Source: JBFXAM01 sp050184295 (lineage in GTDB: Bacteria > Planctomycetota > Phycisphaerae > UBA1845 > Fen-1342). Taken from it: a DNA stretch of 16,908 nt. The notes under the pieces are model-generated. The model did not search any database. It was not told the DNA's origin and saw only the letters and a program-made list of their open reading frames with translations. This document shows, piece by piece, positions 7,585 to 15,323 of this stretch. Where the stretch lies: assembly GCA_050184295.1 (NCBI GenBank), contig JBFXAM010000097.1:1-16908 (forward strand), given 5' to 3'. Positions within the stretch are counted from its first letter, which is position 1; every line of letters starts with the position of its first letter. Position numbers and translations under genes: made by a program.

Positions 7585-8049
7585 TTACGGGTGCGTGACC
7601 GAGGACAGCGTCCCCCACGCGCCTTGCGTGTCGTCCCACGCCGCCACGTATGTGTTGAACCGAGTTTTCGCCCCAGCGCCGCTCAAGGCTTCGCAAACGC
7701 ACGCGATATTCGTATTGCGCAGGCCGTCCAGCCCGACGACAGCACACAGTTTTGCAGGTGGCTTGCCGCCCTGTCGCGGTAGCTCGGATTCGCTCACCGA
7801 GGGATCGAACAAGGGGACTCGGTGCCCAGTTACAGCATGCGTCGCAAAGTATGTAATTTGCTCAACACCCGAGAGTTCTTCGGCGGATCGGGACGCGTAG
7901 AGCGACAAGGCATACGTTTTGAGTCCTTCCATCCGCACTTCCTGCAGCCCTGGCCCTGTGCTTGTAGCGACGCAGCCGACGCAAAGCGCCGCGACCAGCA
8001 AGGTGGGCACCAAACTGAGCACACGCACAAGTACGAAATGTCGGCTCAT
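7585..8049 (-). CDS. lipoprotein-like small secreted protein, putative partner of the mini-RHS protein
   Basis: Starting at the ATG at 8049 gives 154 residues. A basic N-terminus and hydrophobic core (LVRVLSLVPTLLVAALCVGC) end in a lipobox-like VGC with C26 as the likely lipidated residue. Position -3 is Cys instead of Leu, so lipidation is not certain. The mature part has no family I recognise. Its ATG overlaps the TGA of the upstream mini-RHS gene (ATGA), and GAGGAA lies just before it, which points to translational coupling. By analogy with RHS toxin/immunity pairs it could be an immunity lipoprotein, but nothing in its own sequence proves this. An upstream in-frame start would read through the neighbour and was rejected. 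Confidence 0.7.
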   Translation of the reverse strand: MSRHFVLVRVLSLVPTLLVAALCVGCVATSTGPGLQEVRMEGLKTYALSLYASRSAEELSGVEQITYFATHAVTGHRVPLFDPSVSESELPRQGGKPPAKLCAVVGLDGLRNTNIACVCEALSGAGAKTRFNTYVAAWDDTQGAWGTLSSVTHP

Positions 8050-8849
8050 TTCCTCTTTTTCTCGCACTGCCCGAGCTCGCCGGAAGTGTCCAAAGAAGCT
8101 TTGATGTTGCCTGTTATTATGCACAGCCCGCCGTTCTTGCCGTTCGTGTCGGCGGCGACTGGAACTGTGATGCTCACGGGGACATCAACGTCATAGCTGC
8201 CCTTGAATTTCACCTTGCAGCAGCATTCCTTGTCGGGGTCTACGACCCAATTGTCCCCGTCTTTCTTCATGCACGGAAAGTCATACCTCTTCCCGTCTGC
8301 ATACTGCGAAAGGGCCTTGCAAACATCCATCTTGATGAGGCTGCATGGCTTGCCCCCGAAGGCAGCAACGTCCTTCCATTTCAAGCTGTCCGTGCAACTC
8401 TTCACCTTGTCGATGGTGAGGTGGCCGCACAAGTCACTCAACTTCCCGAGCGTACCGAGATTCACCGGGACGCTCACCAGGCCAGGCGGCACATGACGTC
8501 CATCGCAGCCTTTTCCACCGAGCAATTTGCAGATGTCGACAGGCTCGCTCGGTCCCGATGTGGGCTGCGTTGCTGGTTGCGTCTCCTGCGCCGCTAGTCC
8601 GTCAGGGTCGATCCAGTAGTTTGGGTTGTTGCGAAACGTCAGGTACGGATTTGGCTCTCCGCCTTGAATGTCCCGTGGAATGAACGCAGTGGTCGCGACG
8701 TGCCGAACGAGCATCGCCCCCGGTTCCCCGATCGGGTCGCGGTTCAGGAACCGCCCCAGCCGCGGGCTGTAGTACGCCGAGGCGACCTCGACGAAGCCGA
8801 ATGAAACGAGCAGCGCCAGAACCATTGTCCGAAATGATCTGGAAGGCAT
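8046..8849 (-). CDS. secreted mini-RHS protein: signal peptide plus RHS core tip plus Cys-rich C-terminal domain
   Basis: The 267-residue protein begins with a signal peptide (about 1-25, cleavage after ASA). The mature N-terminus is YYSPRLGRFLNRDPIG (26-41), followed by NPYLTFRNNPNYWIDPDGL (67-85). These are the final segments of the RHS-associated core, normally preceded by hundreds of residues of YD repeats that are absent here. The rest (about 90-267) is a variable domain with about a dozen cysteines, including ECCCK. Such domains on RHS proteins are often toxins or effectors, but I recognise no catalytic motif. The ATG at 8849 has AGGAG six bases upstream. It lies 66 bp after the transglutaminase-like gene and overlaps the lipoprotein-like gene by four bases. 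Confidence 0.8.
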   Translation of the reverse strand: MPSRSFRTMVLALLVSFGFVEVASAYYSPRLGRFLNRDPIGEPGAMLVRHVATTAFIPRDIQGGEPNPYLTFRNNPNYWIDPDGLAAQETQPATQPTSGPSEPVDICKLLGGKGCDGRHVPPGLVSVPVNLGTLGKLSDLCGHLTIDKVKSCTDSLKWKDVAAFGGKPCSLIKMDVCKALSQYADGKRYDFPCMKKDGDNWVVDPDKECCCKVKFKGSYDVDVPVSITVPVAADTNGKNGGLCIITGNIKASLDTSGELGQCEKKRK

Positions 8850-8915
8850 GGCGGTCTCCTGTGAACGAGACTGGCGGGCATCGTAACCTCGCCGTCAAGC
8901 CGCGTCTACGTGCGC

Positions 8916-10088
8916 CTACGGGTTTTTTGACCCACCCGGCGGTGGATTGCCCGGCAGGCGCGGCCCCGGCGGCGGCCCGCCTGGCCGCGGAATCTGCGGC
9001 GGTCCGGGCTGTGGGTCGGGGACCATGAACTGCTGAAGCCAACGGTCGACGTCTTCTTGGCGACGGCTCGCCGCCGTGTGGCCCGGGCTGAAGATCTGCC
9101 GCATGGCGATGGCGAGCCGCGACAGGTGAAACTCGGACTGCGGCATCAGCCGGTGGGCCTCGGCAAACGCGGCCCGCGCCTCGGGGTAGCGGCCGTTCTG
9201 GTCCAGGCACATGCCGCGGTCGATCAGGAACGACGACAGCTCTTCGGCCGGCGTCAGCGACTTGAGGTACTCGCCGCGTTTGATCGACGCCTCGCTGAGC
9301 GGCTTGGGCCAGGTGCGGTAGTAATTGTCCTCGTAGTAGCTGACGCCGCCATTGCTCGCGCCCTCGATGTTGAAGCGTTCGTTCTCGCCGTCCCAGCGGC
9401 AGAAGATGTGCGAGCTGGCCAACACGAGCTTCATCGGGTAGCCGAGGCGACGGCCGATGGCCGTGTAGATGAGCGGCATCGATGAGCACGTGCCGCCGTT
9501 GTCGCTGCCGACAAGGCCGTGCAGGAAGAGGTCCTGCGAGTTGCGGAAGTCGGGCGTGTTGATGCGCTCGGTGTTGTAGTGGACGCCGCAGTCTTCCTGA
9601 AGGCACTGGACGATGAACTCGGCTCGCAGGCGGGCTTCCGAGTTGGCGTAATGCTCGGCGTAGCGCGGGTCTTTGGCGCGGTACAGGTGCCGCTCGGTCT
9701 CGAACTTCACCTTCGCGGCCCATTCGTCGAGCTGCTTGAGGATCGCCGGGATGTCCATTTTCTCGGCACCGGGCAATCCCTTGGCGCACAGCAGGTTGAC
9801 GACGGCGATATCGACCTCGGCCAGCTCATCGGGCGACATGGCGAGCAGGTCGTAGTGGTTGGTGGGGTTCGCCTTGGCCGCCGTCGGCGGGCTGGCAAGC
9901 GGCGTGGGGCGGGACCGCAACGCCTGGATGCCGAACAACCCGAGGGCACCGATGGCGATTCCTGTGATGAAGAGCACGACGCCTCGCCCACGCGCCGGGG
10001 AGGCCGCATGCGCTGCGACGACATTCTGCTGGTTCGGTCGCTGCTCAGGAACCGGCCGGCGCTGCCGGGATTTGACGCTCTGGGCCAT
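8916..10088 (-). CDS. membrane-anchored transglutaminase-like (SirB1-like) protein with TPR-type helices
   Basis: The 390-residue protein has one N-terminal membrane helix (about 36-56, GVVLFITGIAIGALGLFGIQAL). A transglutaminase/SirB1-like core follows. GSDNGGTCSSMPLIYTAIGRRLGYP carries C201, SSHIFCRW carries H227 and FNIEG carries E242, consistent with a Cys-His-Asp/Glu triad. Residues about 280-335 look like one or two TPR helices (AFAEAHRLMP). The tail 358-390 is Pro/Gly-rich (GPPPGPRLPGNPPPGG). The ATG at 10088 is chosen because upstream residues look non-coding; its ribosome-binding site is weak (AGCGAGAAC). Family members' roles are poorly defined; peptidase or scaffold activity is possible. 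It is the first gene of the stretch leading to the mini-RHS pair. Confidence 0.85.
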   Translation of the reverse strand: MAQSVKSRQRRPVPEQRPNQQNVVAAHAASPARGRGVVLFITGIAIGALGLFGIQALRSRPTPLASPPTAAKANPTNHYDLLAMSPDELAEVDIAVVNLLCAKGLPGAEKMDIPAILKQLDEWAAKVKFETERHLYRAKDPRYAEHYANSEARLRAEFIVQCLQEDCGVHYNTERINTPDFRNSQDLFLHGLVGSDNGGTCSSMPLIYTAIGRRLGYPMKLVLASSHIFCRWDGENERFNIEGASNGGVSYYEDNYYRTWPKPLSEASIKRGEYLKSLTPAEELSSFLIDRGMCLDQNGRYPEARAAFAEAHRLMPQSEFHLSRLAIAMRQIFSPGHTAASRRQEDVDRWLQQFMVPDPQPGPPQIPRPGGPPPGPRLPGNPPPGGSKNP

Positions 10089-10108
10089 TGCTGTTCTCGC
10101 TGCTGAAC

Positions 10109-10136
10109 ATTTTTGCACAGGCCGTAGATGCGTCAA
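10109..10136 (-). promoter_or_regulatory. possible promoter of the transglutaminase-like gene
   Basis: On the minus strand TTGACG (10136-10131) is a good -35. With a 16-bp spacer, AAAAAT (10114-10109) matches the -10 consensus at 4/6. It is 20 bases before the ATG at 10088, so the leader would be very short. Confidence 0.3.
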
Positions 10137-10327
10137 GAATACACGGCCGTGGACGCGCGGCCAACCCAGGCGATTTGTGCAAAGCACGGTTGCGACGTGA
10201 GTTACGGCTGCCCCAGAGCCTCTTGGCGTTTTTTTTGGTTCGGCTTTACGAATCGGCCTTCCCGCAGGAAAGAAGTTGATGAGGGGCCGACGGCTGCCCC
10301 GCAGTGCGACCTGGTAAGGAGATGATC

Positions 10328-10450
10328 ATGGAGCGTATCGGGCTGACCTTCGACGAATTCGTGGAACTCAAGCTGAGGCCGGCTGCCGGCGCGGACAGGG
10401 CCTTTCACGAGGCGGCCGACATCGAGCGGCGGGAGATGTTCCCGATGGCG
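10328..10450 (+). pseudogene. 5' fragment of an unknown gene, cut by a junction
   Basis: AAGGAG (10316-10321) lies six bases before the ATG at 10328. About 41 codons follow with strong third-position GC (MERIGLTFDEFVELKLRPAA...EMFPMA). After about 10450 the DNA belongs to the antisense start of a serine recombinase gene, so the reading frame runs on into foreign sequence to 10564. I do not recognise the protein. It reads as the beginning of a gene whose body was lost at the junction. Confidence 0.5.
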
Positions 10451-10510
10451 CTGTCGGACGTACAGCACTGCGCGCCGCTGCAGGCGCGACGAGGTGATCT
10501 TCTCACTCAT
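10450..10510 (-). pseudogene. serine recombinase, N-terminal fragment only
   Basis: The translation starts MSEKITSSRLQRRAVLYVRQ, the typical opening of transposon-type large serine recombinases, where the next residues should be the catalytic serine (YVRQSS). Here the next codons are RHREHL, and the following sequence is the antisense of the plus-strand fragment at 10328. The catalytic serine and everything after it are missing. The ATG overlaps the end of the small accessory gene (10503-10706), as expected for one operon. The family call rests on 20 residues plus context. Confidence 0.6.
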
Positions 10511-10706
10511 CGACCACCTCCCGCTCCTCGCCGCGCGGCGCGTCGTTTACGACGTGATCGCTGAGCAGCTGACCGAGCAACCCGGTGAGCCGCTGCTGAA
10601 GCGACACGGGCAGGTCGTGCCACTCTGGCCGTCCGGTTGGAACCTGAAACAAACTTCCCTGGCTTGGATACATCTTCCGGCGCGTGTGCGTCCCGCGACT
10701 GCGCAT
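10503..10706 (-). CDS. small accessory ORF of a serine-recombinase mobile element
   Basis: The 67-residue product contains SLFQVPTGRPEWHDLPVSLQ, a W-H-D/E-LP motif, then RLTGLLGQLL. I associate this style with short ORFs placed just before recombinases in planctomycete mobile elements; this is memory, not a search. AAGGAG lies six bases before the ATG at 10706; a second ATG at 10712 lies too close to that site. Its stop overlaps the recombinase start. Function unknown, possibly a DNA-binding or regulatory helper. It appears intact although the recombinase is not. Confidence 0.6.
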   Translation of the reverse strand: MRSRGTHTRRKMYPSQGSLFQVPTGRPEWHDLPVSLQQRLTGLLGQLLSDHVVNDAPRGEEREVVDE

Positions 10707-11028
10707 GAGCATCTCCTTGACCTGGTGCCAGGGGATGCTCAGGCAACTCCGCGAGATGATCCAGTTCGCTGATGGCCGCCACGATCAGTTGGTGCAGCGC
10801 CCGATAAGCCAGTCCGTCCACACGTGGGCGAGCCTCCAGATTCAAGTTCGCACATGCCGCGCAATCCAGCATCCACAGCGGCATCTCCAGCCGCGGCCGG
10901 TGCTGGCCCGCGACCAGAATGCACCGCGCCGAGTCTTCCCCGTACCTCCGCGCCGGCTCCGCGCCGACCTCGCAGCCAAACAGCGGATGCCAGCGATACC
11001 AAACTTGCCCAGCGCTCGTCCCGCGGGC
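10507..11028 (-). pseudogene. accessory protein of the same mobile element (HPLFG motif), N-terminus cut
   Basis: In this frame the conserved-looking block reads VWYRWHPLFGCEVGAE, then CILVAGQHRPRLEMPLWMLD and ARPRVDGLAYRALHQLIVAA. It resembles the small proteins (WHPLxG followed by a P-x-WM motif) that accompany serine recombinases in such elements. The start codon is not visible: sequence beyond about 11028 belongs to a plus-strand transposase fragment. Past about 10700 the frame overlaps the small accessory gene and turns arginine/alanine-rich, so the true end is probably near 10690 or is frameshifted. Confidence 0.5.
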
Positions 11029-11243
11029 ATTATGTTGTACGATTGCACAACGACCAGCGACCGCACCAAGGGATCGGGAATCGGACGAGTCCAAAGGCGG
11101 CGGCGGATGCGATGCCCGCAGGCGAGTCCGCGGTTCGACCGGTGGCCGCCGGTTCGGCGTCCATCGACGCCGAGATCGGGAGTGTTCGCTGCACGCGCCT
11201 GCTCGGTGGACTGCTCCGCCACTACGAACGCGACGCGGCGTAG
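11028..11243 (+). pseudogene. C-terminal fragment of an rve-type (DDE) transposase
   Basis: The translation from 11028 is HYVVRLHNDQRPHQGIGNR and ends VRCTRLLGGLLRHYERDAA before TAG at 11243. HYxxxHNxxRPHQGxGN is the conserved segment after the last catalytic Glu in integrase-core transposases, and the ending resembles planctomycete transposases of this kind. The catalytic DDE residues would lie upstream and are gone, since the DNA before 11028 codes the opposite-strand accessory protein. No inverted repeats were identified. Confidence 0.65.
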
Positions 11244-11560
11244 CGGCGCGCGACGTCCGCCAACCCGCGACGCGACACGAGTTGTTCTGAGCGATGTCGG
11301 CGCACCGGCGCGCGGTCATGACGCGCGCCCGGTTCACGCCGGCACCAACCGCGAAGCCGCCGACGCCAACCGCGAAGCCGCCGTCGCCGATTCGCCCATG
11401 CCTGGAGCCTGTTTCATCGCCGCGGACGGTGGTATGATTCTGACATCACCCTCGAATGCTTGCGCAAGCCTCGATGATCCGCGGGAGCGCCAACATTTTC
11501 GACCCACGCTGCTCCGACCGACGCGCGCGATTACAGACACATGCACACCACAGTTATTGC
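11244..11560. other. gap without a recognisable gene, with a 21-bp tandem duplication
   Basis: Frames on both strands are open but show no convincing start or domain. It contains a 21-bp unit repeated twice at 11345-11365 and 11366-11386 (CCAACCGCGAAGCCGCCG plus ACG or TCG). The right part is less GC-rich as it approaches the membrane-protein gene. Confidence 0.5.
11345..11386 (+). repeat. 21-bp unit, two tandem copies
   Basis: The two copies differ at one base (GACG versus GTCG at the end). On the plus strand they would read as a seven-residue ANREAA repeat. Confidence 0.8.
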
Positions 11561-12055
11561 TCACCGTGCGTTATGGTGTGGCATCGTCGGCGTATCGTCG
11601 TGCAGTTCTGCTCCGCATTCGGAACATCTGCCAGACATATTGCCTGTCAAGTCATAACCACAATGTGTACACATACCTGCCGGACGGCGCCTTGGAACGA
11701 GACCGTTGACAATTACTCCTGTTATCGCGCCCACAGGGCATGCGATGTACCAGAACCACCATACATACAGGAGTGTTCCTGGACACATAATAAGCCCAAG
11801 CAGTGGCGATGCGAATCCAAGCGCGGCGGCGAATAACATGTTTCTATTTTGTAAGACTCGAGCCAGCATAACCCATGTCAACGCTGATCCGACAGCGGGA
11901 AATAGGACTATCCATACTGCTTCAAGACTGAAGCTGACATCGTTCCACGATGCTCGTCGCCATGACTCAACCAACATCGCTCCGCCACCCGTCGCACCTA
12001 TCGTGAACGCTCTCATCGCGATCTGCAAATACGGAATCCGCGCAGGGACAGACAT
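11561..12055 (-). CDS. polytopic membrane protein with C-terminal zinc ribbon, putative immunity partner of RHS protein 2
   Basis: The 164-residue product has three or four hydrophobic helices (about 13-30, 46-69, 73-97, 98-121). A cytoplasmic-type tail with C129, C132, C144 and C147 in MCTHCGYDLTG...CSECG follows. This CGYDLxG zinc-ribbon tail is typical of planctomycete membrane proteins. Its ATG at 12055 shares one base with the TGA of the RHS gene (TGATG), so translation is likely coupled. A GTG at 12058 is the alternative start. In polymorphic RHS loci the gene at this position usually protects against the C-terminal toxin, and a membrane location would fit a toxin acting at or outside the membrane. 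The role is inferred from position only. Confidence 0.72.
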   Translation of the reverse strand: MSVPARIPYLQIAMRAFTIGATGGGAMLVESWRRASWNDVSFSLEAVWIVLFPAVGSALTWVMLARVLQNRNMLFAAALGFASPLLGLIMCPGTLLYVWWFWYIACPVGAITGVIVNGLVPRRRPAGMCTHCGYDLTGNMSGRCSECGAELHDDTPTMPHHNAR

Positions 12056-15000
12056 CACTCCGACACCCAGACATACCCACTTCCGGGCGAATAGCCACTT
12101 CCGCGCACGAGCGGCGGGGGTCCAACTGACGATCCGCAGCTCGACTCACCGTACCCATTCCATGCACTAAACTTGGTTGCAGGAGTCGGACGGAATAGGC
12201 CCGCCGCCTCAAAGCGCGCCATATTGAGTTTATTGCGCGTGGCTATTCCCGCATTCATCGAGTACGTTCCTGCGAGAACTCCATCTACATAGGAGTAGTG
12301 TGACGGTACAACGCTTCCGTAGAATTCTATTGATAGCGATCCGTCACAGCATATACTATATACAATTTCGCTCCACGCAAACGGAAGCAATCCCGGAAGT
12401 GGTATCCCGGAATCGGTGGCATTCCAATTCAGAAGTGATTGGCCAATGTTCTCAAGCGAGTTCACAATAAAGCGCGCGCGTGCTACTATTGTTAAGCACT
12501 CATCATTCATGGAAATAAAGTAGGCGAGCGAACCTCCGCCTTGTACGTATAACCCTCCTGGATTATTGGTAAATCCCACTCTATGACGTAATCTGCTGAA
12601 CGGCGGACTGTCGTTGAGCTTTCCATTGCAACATGCGATGCTGCCCGACACGCCTAGATAGTTTCGGAACTCGCGTGTTTTCAAGAACGAAGCAAGACCA
12701 CCCTCAGCGAACACTGGCGGTGGCGGAGCATTGGTGATGACGTTTGGAATAACTCCATAACCTGGTCCGCCTTCGAACCAGGAAATAATTGATGCGTCGT
12801 GACCGCGAACCACCCTGCACATGCATAGACCAATCGGATCTATGATATTGATTGAATTGTTCTTGTTGAATCTATGCGTAAGCACATCGTCCGATTCCTC
12901 AATCGGATCTCTGTTCACCCACCTTCCGATCTTCGGATCGTACAGTCGCTCCCCCCAGTTCCCCCAGCCGATCTCATCATCCCACGGCTTCGTGCTGAAG
13001 CGCATGGTGTTCGTGATCGCGTAGGGTCCGGCATCGTCGCGCCAGTCGCCGTCGTCGTCGGTATCGGGGCCGGTGATGCGGCCGTAGGCGTCGTATTCGT
13101 ACCGCGCGACCAGGCGATCCATGTGCCAGCCGTCGTCGGTCGCGTCGCCGTAGCCGTCTTCGAACGCGACGAGTTGACTGACGTTGCCGTTGGCGTCGTA
13201 CAGGTAGAGGTAATCCTCGCCCGACTCGACGGTCTCGTCATGAACGGCGAGCAGTCCGCCGATGCCGCCGGCGGAGGTGCGGTCGTTCACGGAGCCGCTC
13301 AGGCCGGCGAGGTCGAGGCCCCAGGTGTATTGCCGCACGACCGCATTGCTGTCCATTGCGTCGAGCTCTTCGAGCAGCAGCCAGCCGTCGTATACATATC
13401 GTATGCGACCCGTCTCGACCCATTCGTCCGGATCGTCATCCGTCCACGTTTCGACGAGCTTCTCGATCCGCCGGCCCATGTAATCGTACACGAACTTCAC
13501 GCGCTGCGCGCCGAACGGCGGCGGGCTCTGCACCGGCGCCGCCATCACCAGCTTGTTCTCCCCGTTCCACGTGAACGCCCGCGCCACCGCGCTGCCGCTG
13601 ACGACCACGTCCACGAACGGATCAATATCGAACGTGTTGATCAAGCCGTTGCCGTCCACGTCGGCCCACTCCAGACGCCGATCCCAGCATTCCTGCGTGC
13701 CCGGATATGGCGGATCGGGCGGCTCGACTTCCGGCGGCGTCGCCGCATTCGGGTCGAGAATCACCGCGACGAACCAGTCGATGTCAAAGCTGTTGACCAT
13801 CCCGTCGCACGTCGCATCGCCGATCAGCCATTGCTCCGCCAGGTTGCCATCCGCATCGAAGCTGTACCCCTGCCGGATCAGCGCATCGCCGACGGTATCG
13901 ACGCGTTCGTACTGATTGAGCGCGTTCGCGTCATACTCCCACTCCGTCGCCGCCGCGCCATCCTCCGAAGTCACACGATTCCCGATCGGATCGTACGCAT
14001 ACGCGCGATTCAGCGCCGTCACCGGATCTTCCGGCGTCTCCGGATCCGTGTCGGCGTAGCGATCGCTGCCGGTCAGCTCGTTGCGGTTGTTGTACGACCA
14101 CTGGTCCAGGTGGTCGCCCGATCCGCCCGTGCCGCCGAACGCCGCGCCCGTCCGCACGACATGCGTTCGGCGCGCCAATGCGTCATTGCCATACGCATAT
14201 TTCGACACGGTCGTATATGTCGTCAGGTCGCCGAAGTTGCTCTCGACGCTCGTCACCAGGTCGCGCTCCGCCTCGTACGACCGAGCGACCCACGCCCGCA
14301 CGTCGCCGCCATCCACCTTATACCGAACCTGGTCCACCAGGTCGCTGTTCGACACAAAAGTATAGAACGCCCCATGACTCGCCCCCGATCCCGCCGGCAG
14401 CCCCGGCCCCGTCACGCGATTCAGCCGGCCGGCCGCGTCGTAGCCATAATGCGCCAGGTACTGCGAATCGTCGTCGCCGCTCGTGCCGACCCGCAGCCCC
14501 GCCCAGCGGCCTTCGAGCGTGCCGCCGCTGCCGTCCTCGTGGTCCGGCTTGATCACCAGCCCGCTGAACATGCCGCTCGTAAACGTCTCGCTCACGAGCT
14601 CCAGCGTCGCCGCATCGTACGCAAACGTCCGCGCACCCGCCGCGTCCGAGACGGTCACCCGCCGGCCGAGGCGGTCGTAGGTGTACGCCAAATTGGTCAT
14701 GTTGAACGACGCGTCATACGTCACGCTCAGCAGTTCGCCGGTCGCACCGTCGTAGCCGTAGGCCGTCACGTCCGTCGCCGCGTGCCGGGCCCACTGACGA
14801 GTATACAACTCGCCGTCTTCCGTGTAGGTGTAATTCACCTCCGTGCTGTCGGCGTAGGTCTTCGTCAGCAGCAGGCCGGTCGCCGGATCGTACGTCCAGG
14901 TCGTCTCGTCGGCGTCGCCGGGGCTGCCGGGCCAGCTCGAGCCGTCCCAGCCCGTGCCGCCGCGATACGTCCGGAGCGTCGTCCGCTGGCCATACGCGTC

Positions 15001-15306
15001 ATACTCGACATACGTCGGCTGCGGCACGTCGCCCCACGTCTTCTCCAACTCGCCGCGCAGGCTGTAACCGAACCGCGTGTAGGCATACGTCGCGTTCTCG
15101 CGGCGGCTCCGCGTCCACGACAGCCGGCCCGTGGTCTCGCTGTAGCCGTAACCCGTTTCCGTGACCAGGGCTCCATTCGGCTCGCCGTCGTCCGTGGTGT
15201 AAACCGACTCGACGCCGAAGTCGTTGTACGTCGTGAAGGTCGGTCCCGAACGCGGATCGGTGACAACCGTCCGGCGGCCCAGCGCCGCCGGCACGCACCT
15301 TCCCAC
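12055..15306 (-). CDS. RHS/YD-repeat protein 2 with internal dockerin-like repeats and variable C-terminal domain
   Basis: About 1083 residues from GTG 15306. YD-type repeats run through the first 800 residues (GYDAAGRLNRVTGPG, YAYDPIGNRVTSEDG, YEYDAYGRITGP). They are interrupted by two dockerin-like EF repeats. The RHS core tip is GWGNWGERLYDPKIGRW, NRDPIEES and IIDPIGL. The last roughly 256 residues (12055-12825) are a variable domain of much lower GC, with several Cys and VVPSHYSYVDG; I do not recognise it. RHS proteins form shells that carry C-terminal toxins. The gene lacks a proper start: no signal peptide or N-terminal cap is present, and the core begins just after the stop of the preceding gene. 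GTG 15306 or 15294 may be used by reinitiation; the frame is open back to 15468 inside that gene. Confidence 0.85.
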   Translation of the reverse strand: MGRCVPAALGRRTVVTDPRSGPTFTTYNDFGVESVYTTDDGEPNGALVTETGYGYSETTGRLSWTRSRRENATYAYTRFGYSLRGELEKTWGDVPQPTYVEYDAYGQRTTLRTYRGGTGWDGSSWPGSPGDADETTWTYDPATGLLLTKTYADSTEVNYTYTEDGELYTRQWARHAATDVTAYGYDGATGELLSVTYDASFNMTNLAYTYDRLGRRVTVSDAAGARTFAYDAATLELVSETFTSGMFSGLVIKPDHEDGSGGTLEGRWAGLRVGTSGDDDSQYLAHYGYDAAGRLNRVTGPGLPAGSGASHGAFYTFVSNSDLVDQVRYKVDGGDVRAWVARSYEAERDLVTSVESNFGDLTTYTTVSKYAYGNDALARRTHVVRTGAAFGGTGGSGDHLDQWSYNNRNELTGSDRYADTDPETPEDPVTALNRAYAYDPIGNRVTSEDGAAATEWEYDANALNQYERVDTVGDALIRQGYSFDADGNLAEQWLIGDATCDGMVNSFDIDWFVAVILDPNAATPPEVEPPDPPYPGTQECWDRRLEWADVDGNGLINTFDIDPFVDVVVSGSAVARAFTWNGENKLVMAAPVQSPPPFGAQRVKFVYDYMGRRIEKLVETWTDDDPDEWVETGRIRYVYDGWLLLEELDAMDSNAVVRQYTWGLDLAGLSGSVNDRTSAGGIGGLLAVHDETVESGEDYLYLYDANGNVSQLVAFEDGYGDATDDGWHMDRLVARYEYDAYGRITGPDTDDDGDWRDDAGPYAITNTMRFSTKPWDDEIGWGNWGERLYDPKIGRWVNRDPIEESDDVLTHRFNKNNSINIIDPIGLCMCRVVRGHDASIISWFEGGPGYGVIPNVITNAPPPPVFAEGGLASFLKTREFRNYLGVSGSIACCNGKLNDSPPFSRLRHRVGFTNNPGGLYVQGGGSLAYFISMNDECLTIVARARFIVNSLENIGQSLLNWNATDSGIPLPGLLPFAWSEIVYSICCDGSLSIEFYGSVVPSHYSYVDGVLAGTYSMNAGIATRNKLNMARFEAAGLFRPTPATKFSAWNGYGESSCGSSVGPPPLVRGSGYSPGSGYVWVSE
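12901..13048 (-). repeat. RHS core-tip repeat, copy in RHS protein 2
   Basis: By eye about 128 of 148 bases match 16761-16908 in the same orientation without gaps. It encodes TMRFSTKPWDDEIGWGNWG and the following core tip. Confidence 0.85.
13594..13821 (-). other. two dockerin-type I-like calcium repeats inside the RHS protein
   Basis: The first repeat reads GDATCDGMVNSFDIDWFV and the second ADVDGNGLINTFDIDPFVDV. Both match the EF-loop plus helix pattern of dockerins (D-x-N/D-x-D/N-G-x-I/V-N-x-x-D). A spacer of about 30 residues rich in Pro/Glu (PPEVEPPDPPYPG) separates them. YD repeats resume on both sides. Confidence 0.8.
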
Positions 15307-15323
15307 CGTATACTGCGTTGATT

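Noticed and set aside
10223..10237. plus-strand terminator with eight T residues
   Set aside because: The preceding stem (CCAGAG/CTCTTGG region) is short and bulged, and no plus-strand gene lies upstream.
10128..10325. plus-strand 65-codon frame upstream of the mobile-element scrapyard
   Set aside because: It has no ribosome-binding site and low-complexity composition, and overlaps the likely promoter of the divergent gene.
12874..15321. 815-codon open frame on the plus strand opposite RHS protein 2
   Set aside because: It is an antisense shadow of GC-rich, periodic RHS coding. The translation is Arg/Val/Ile-rich without domains, while the minus strand has clear YD repeats.
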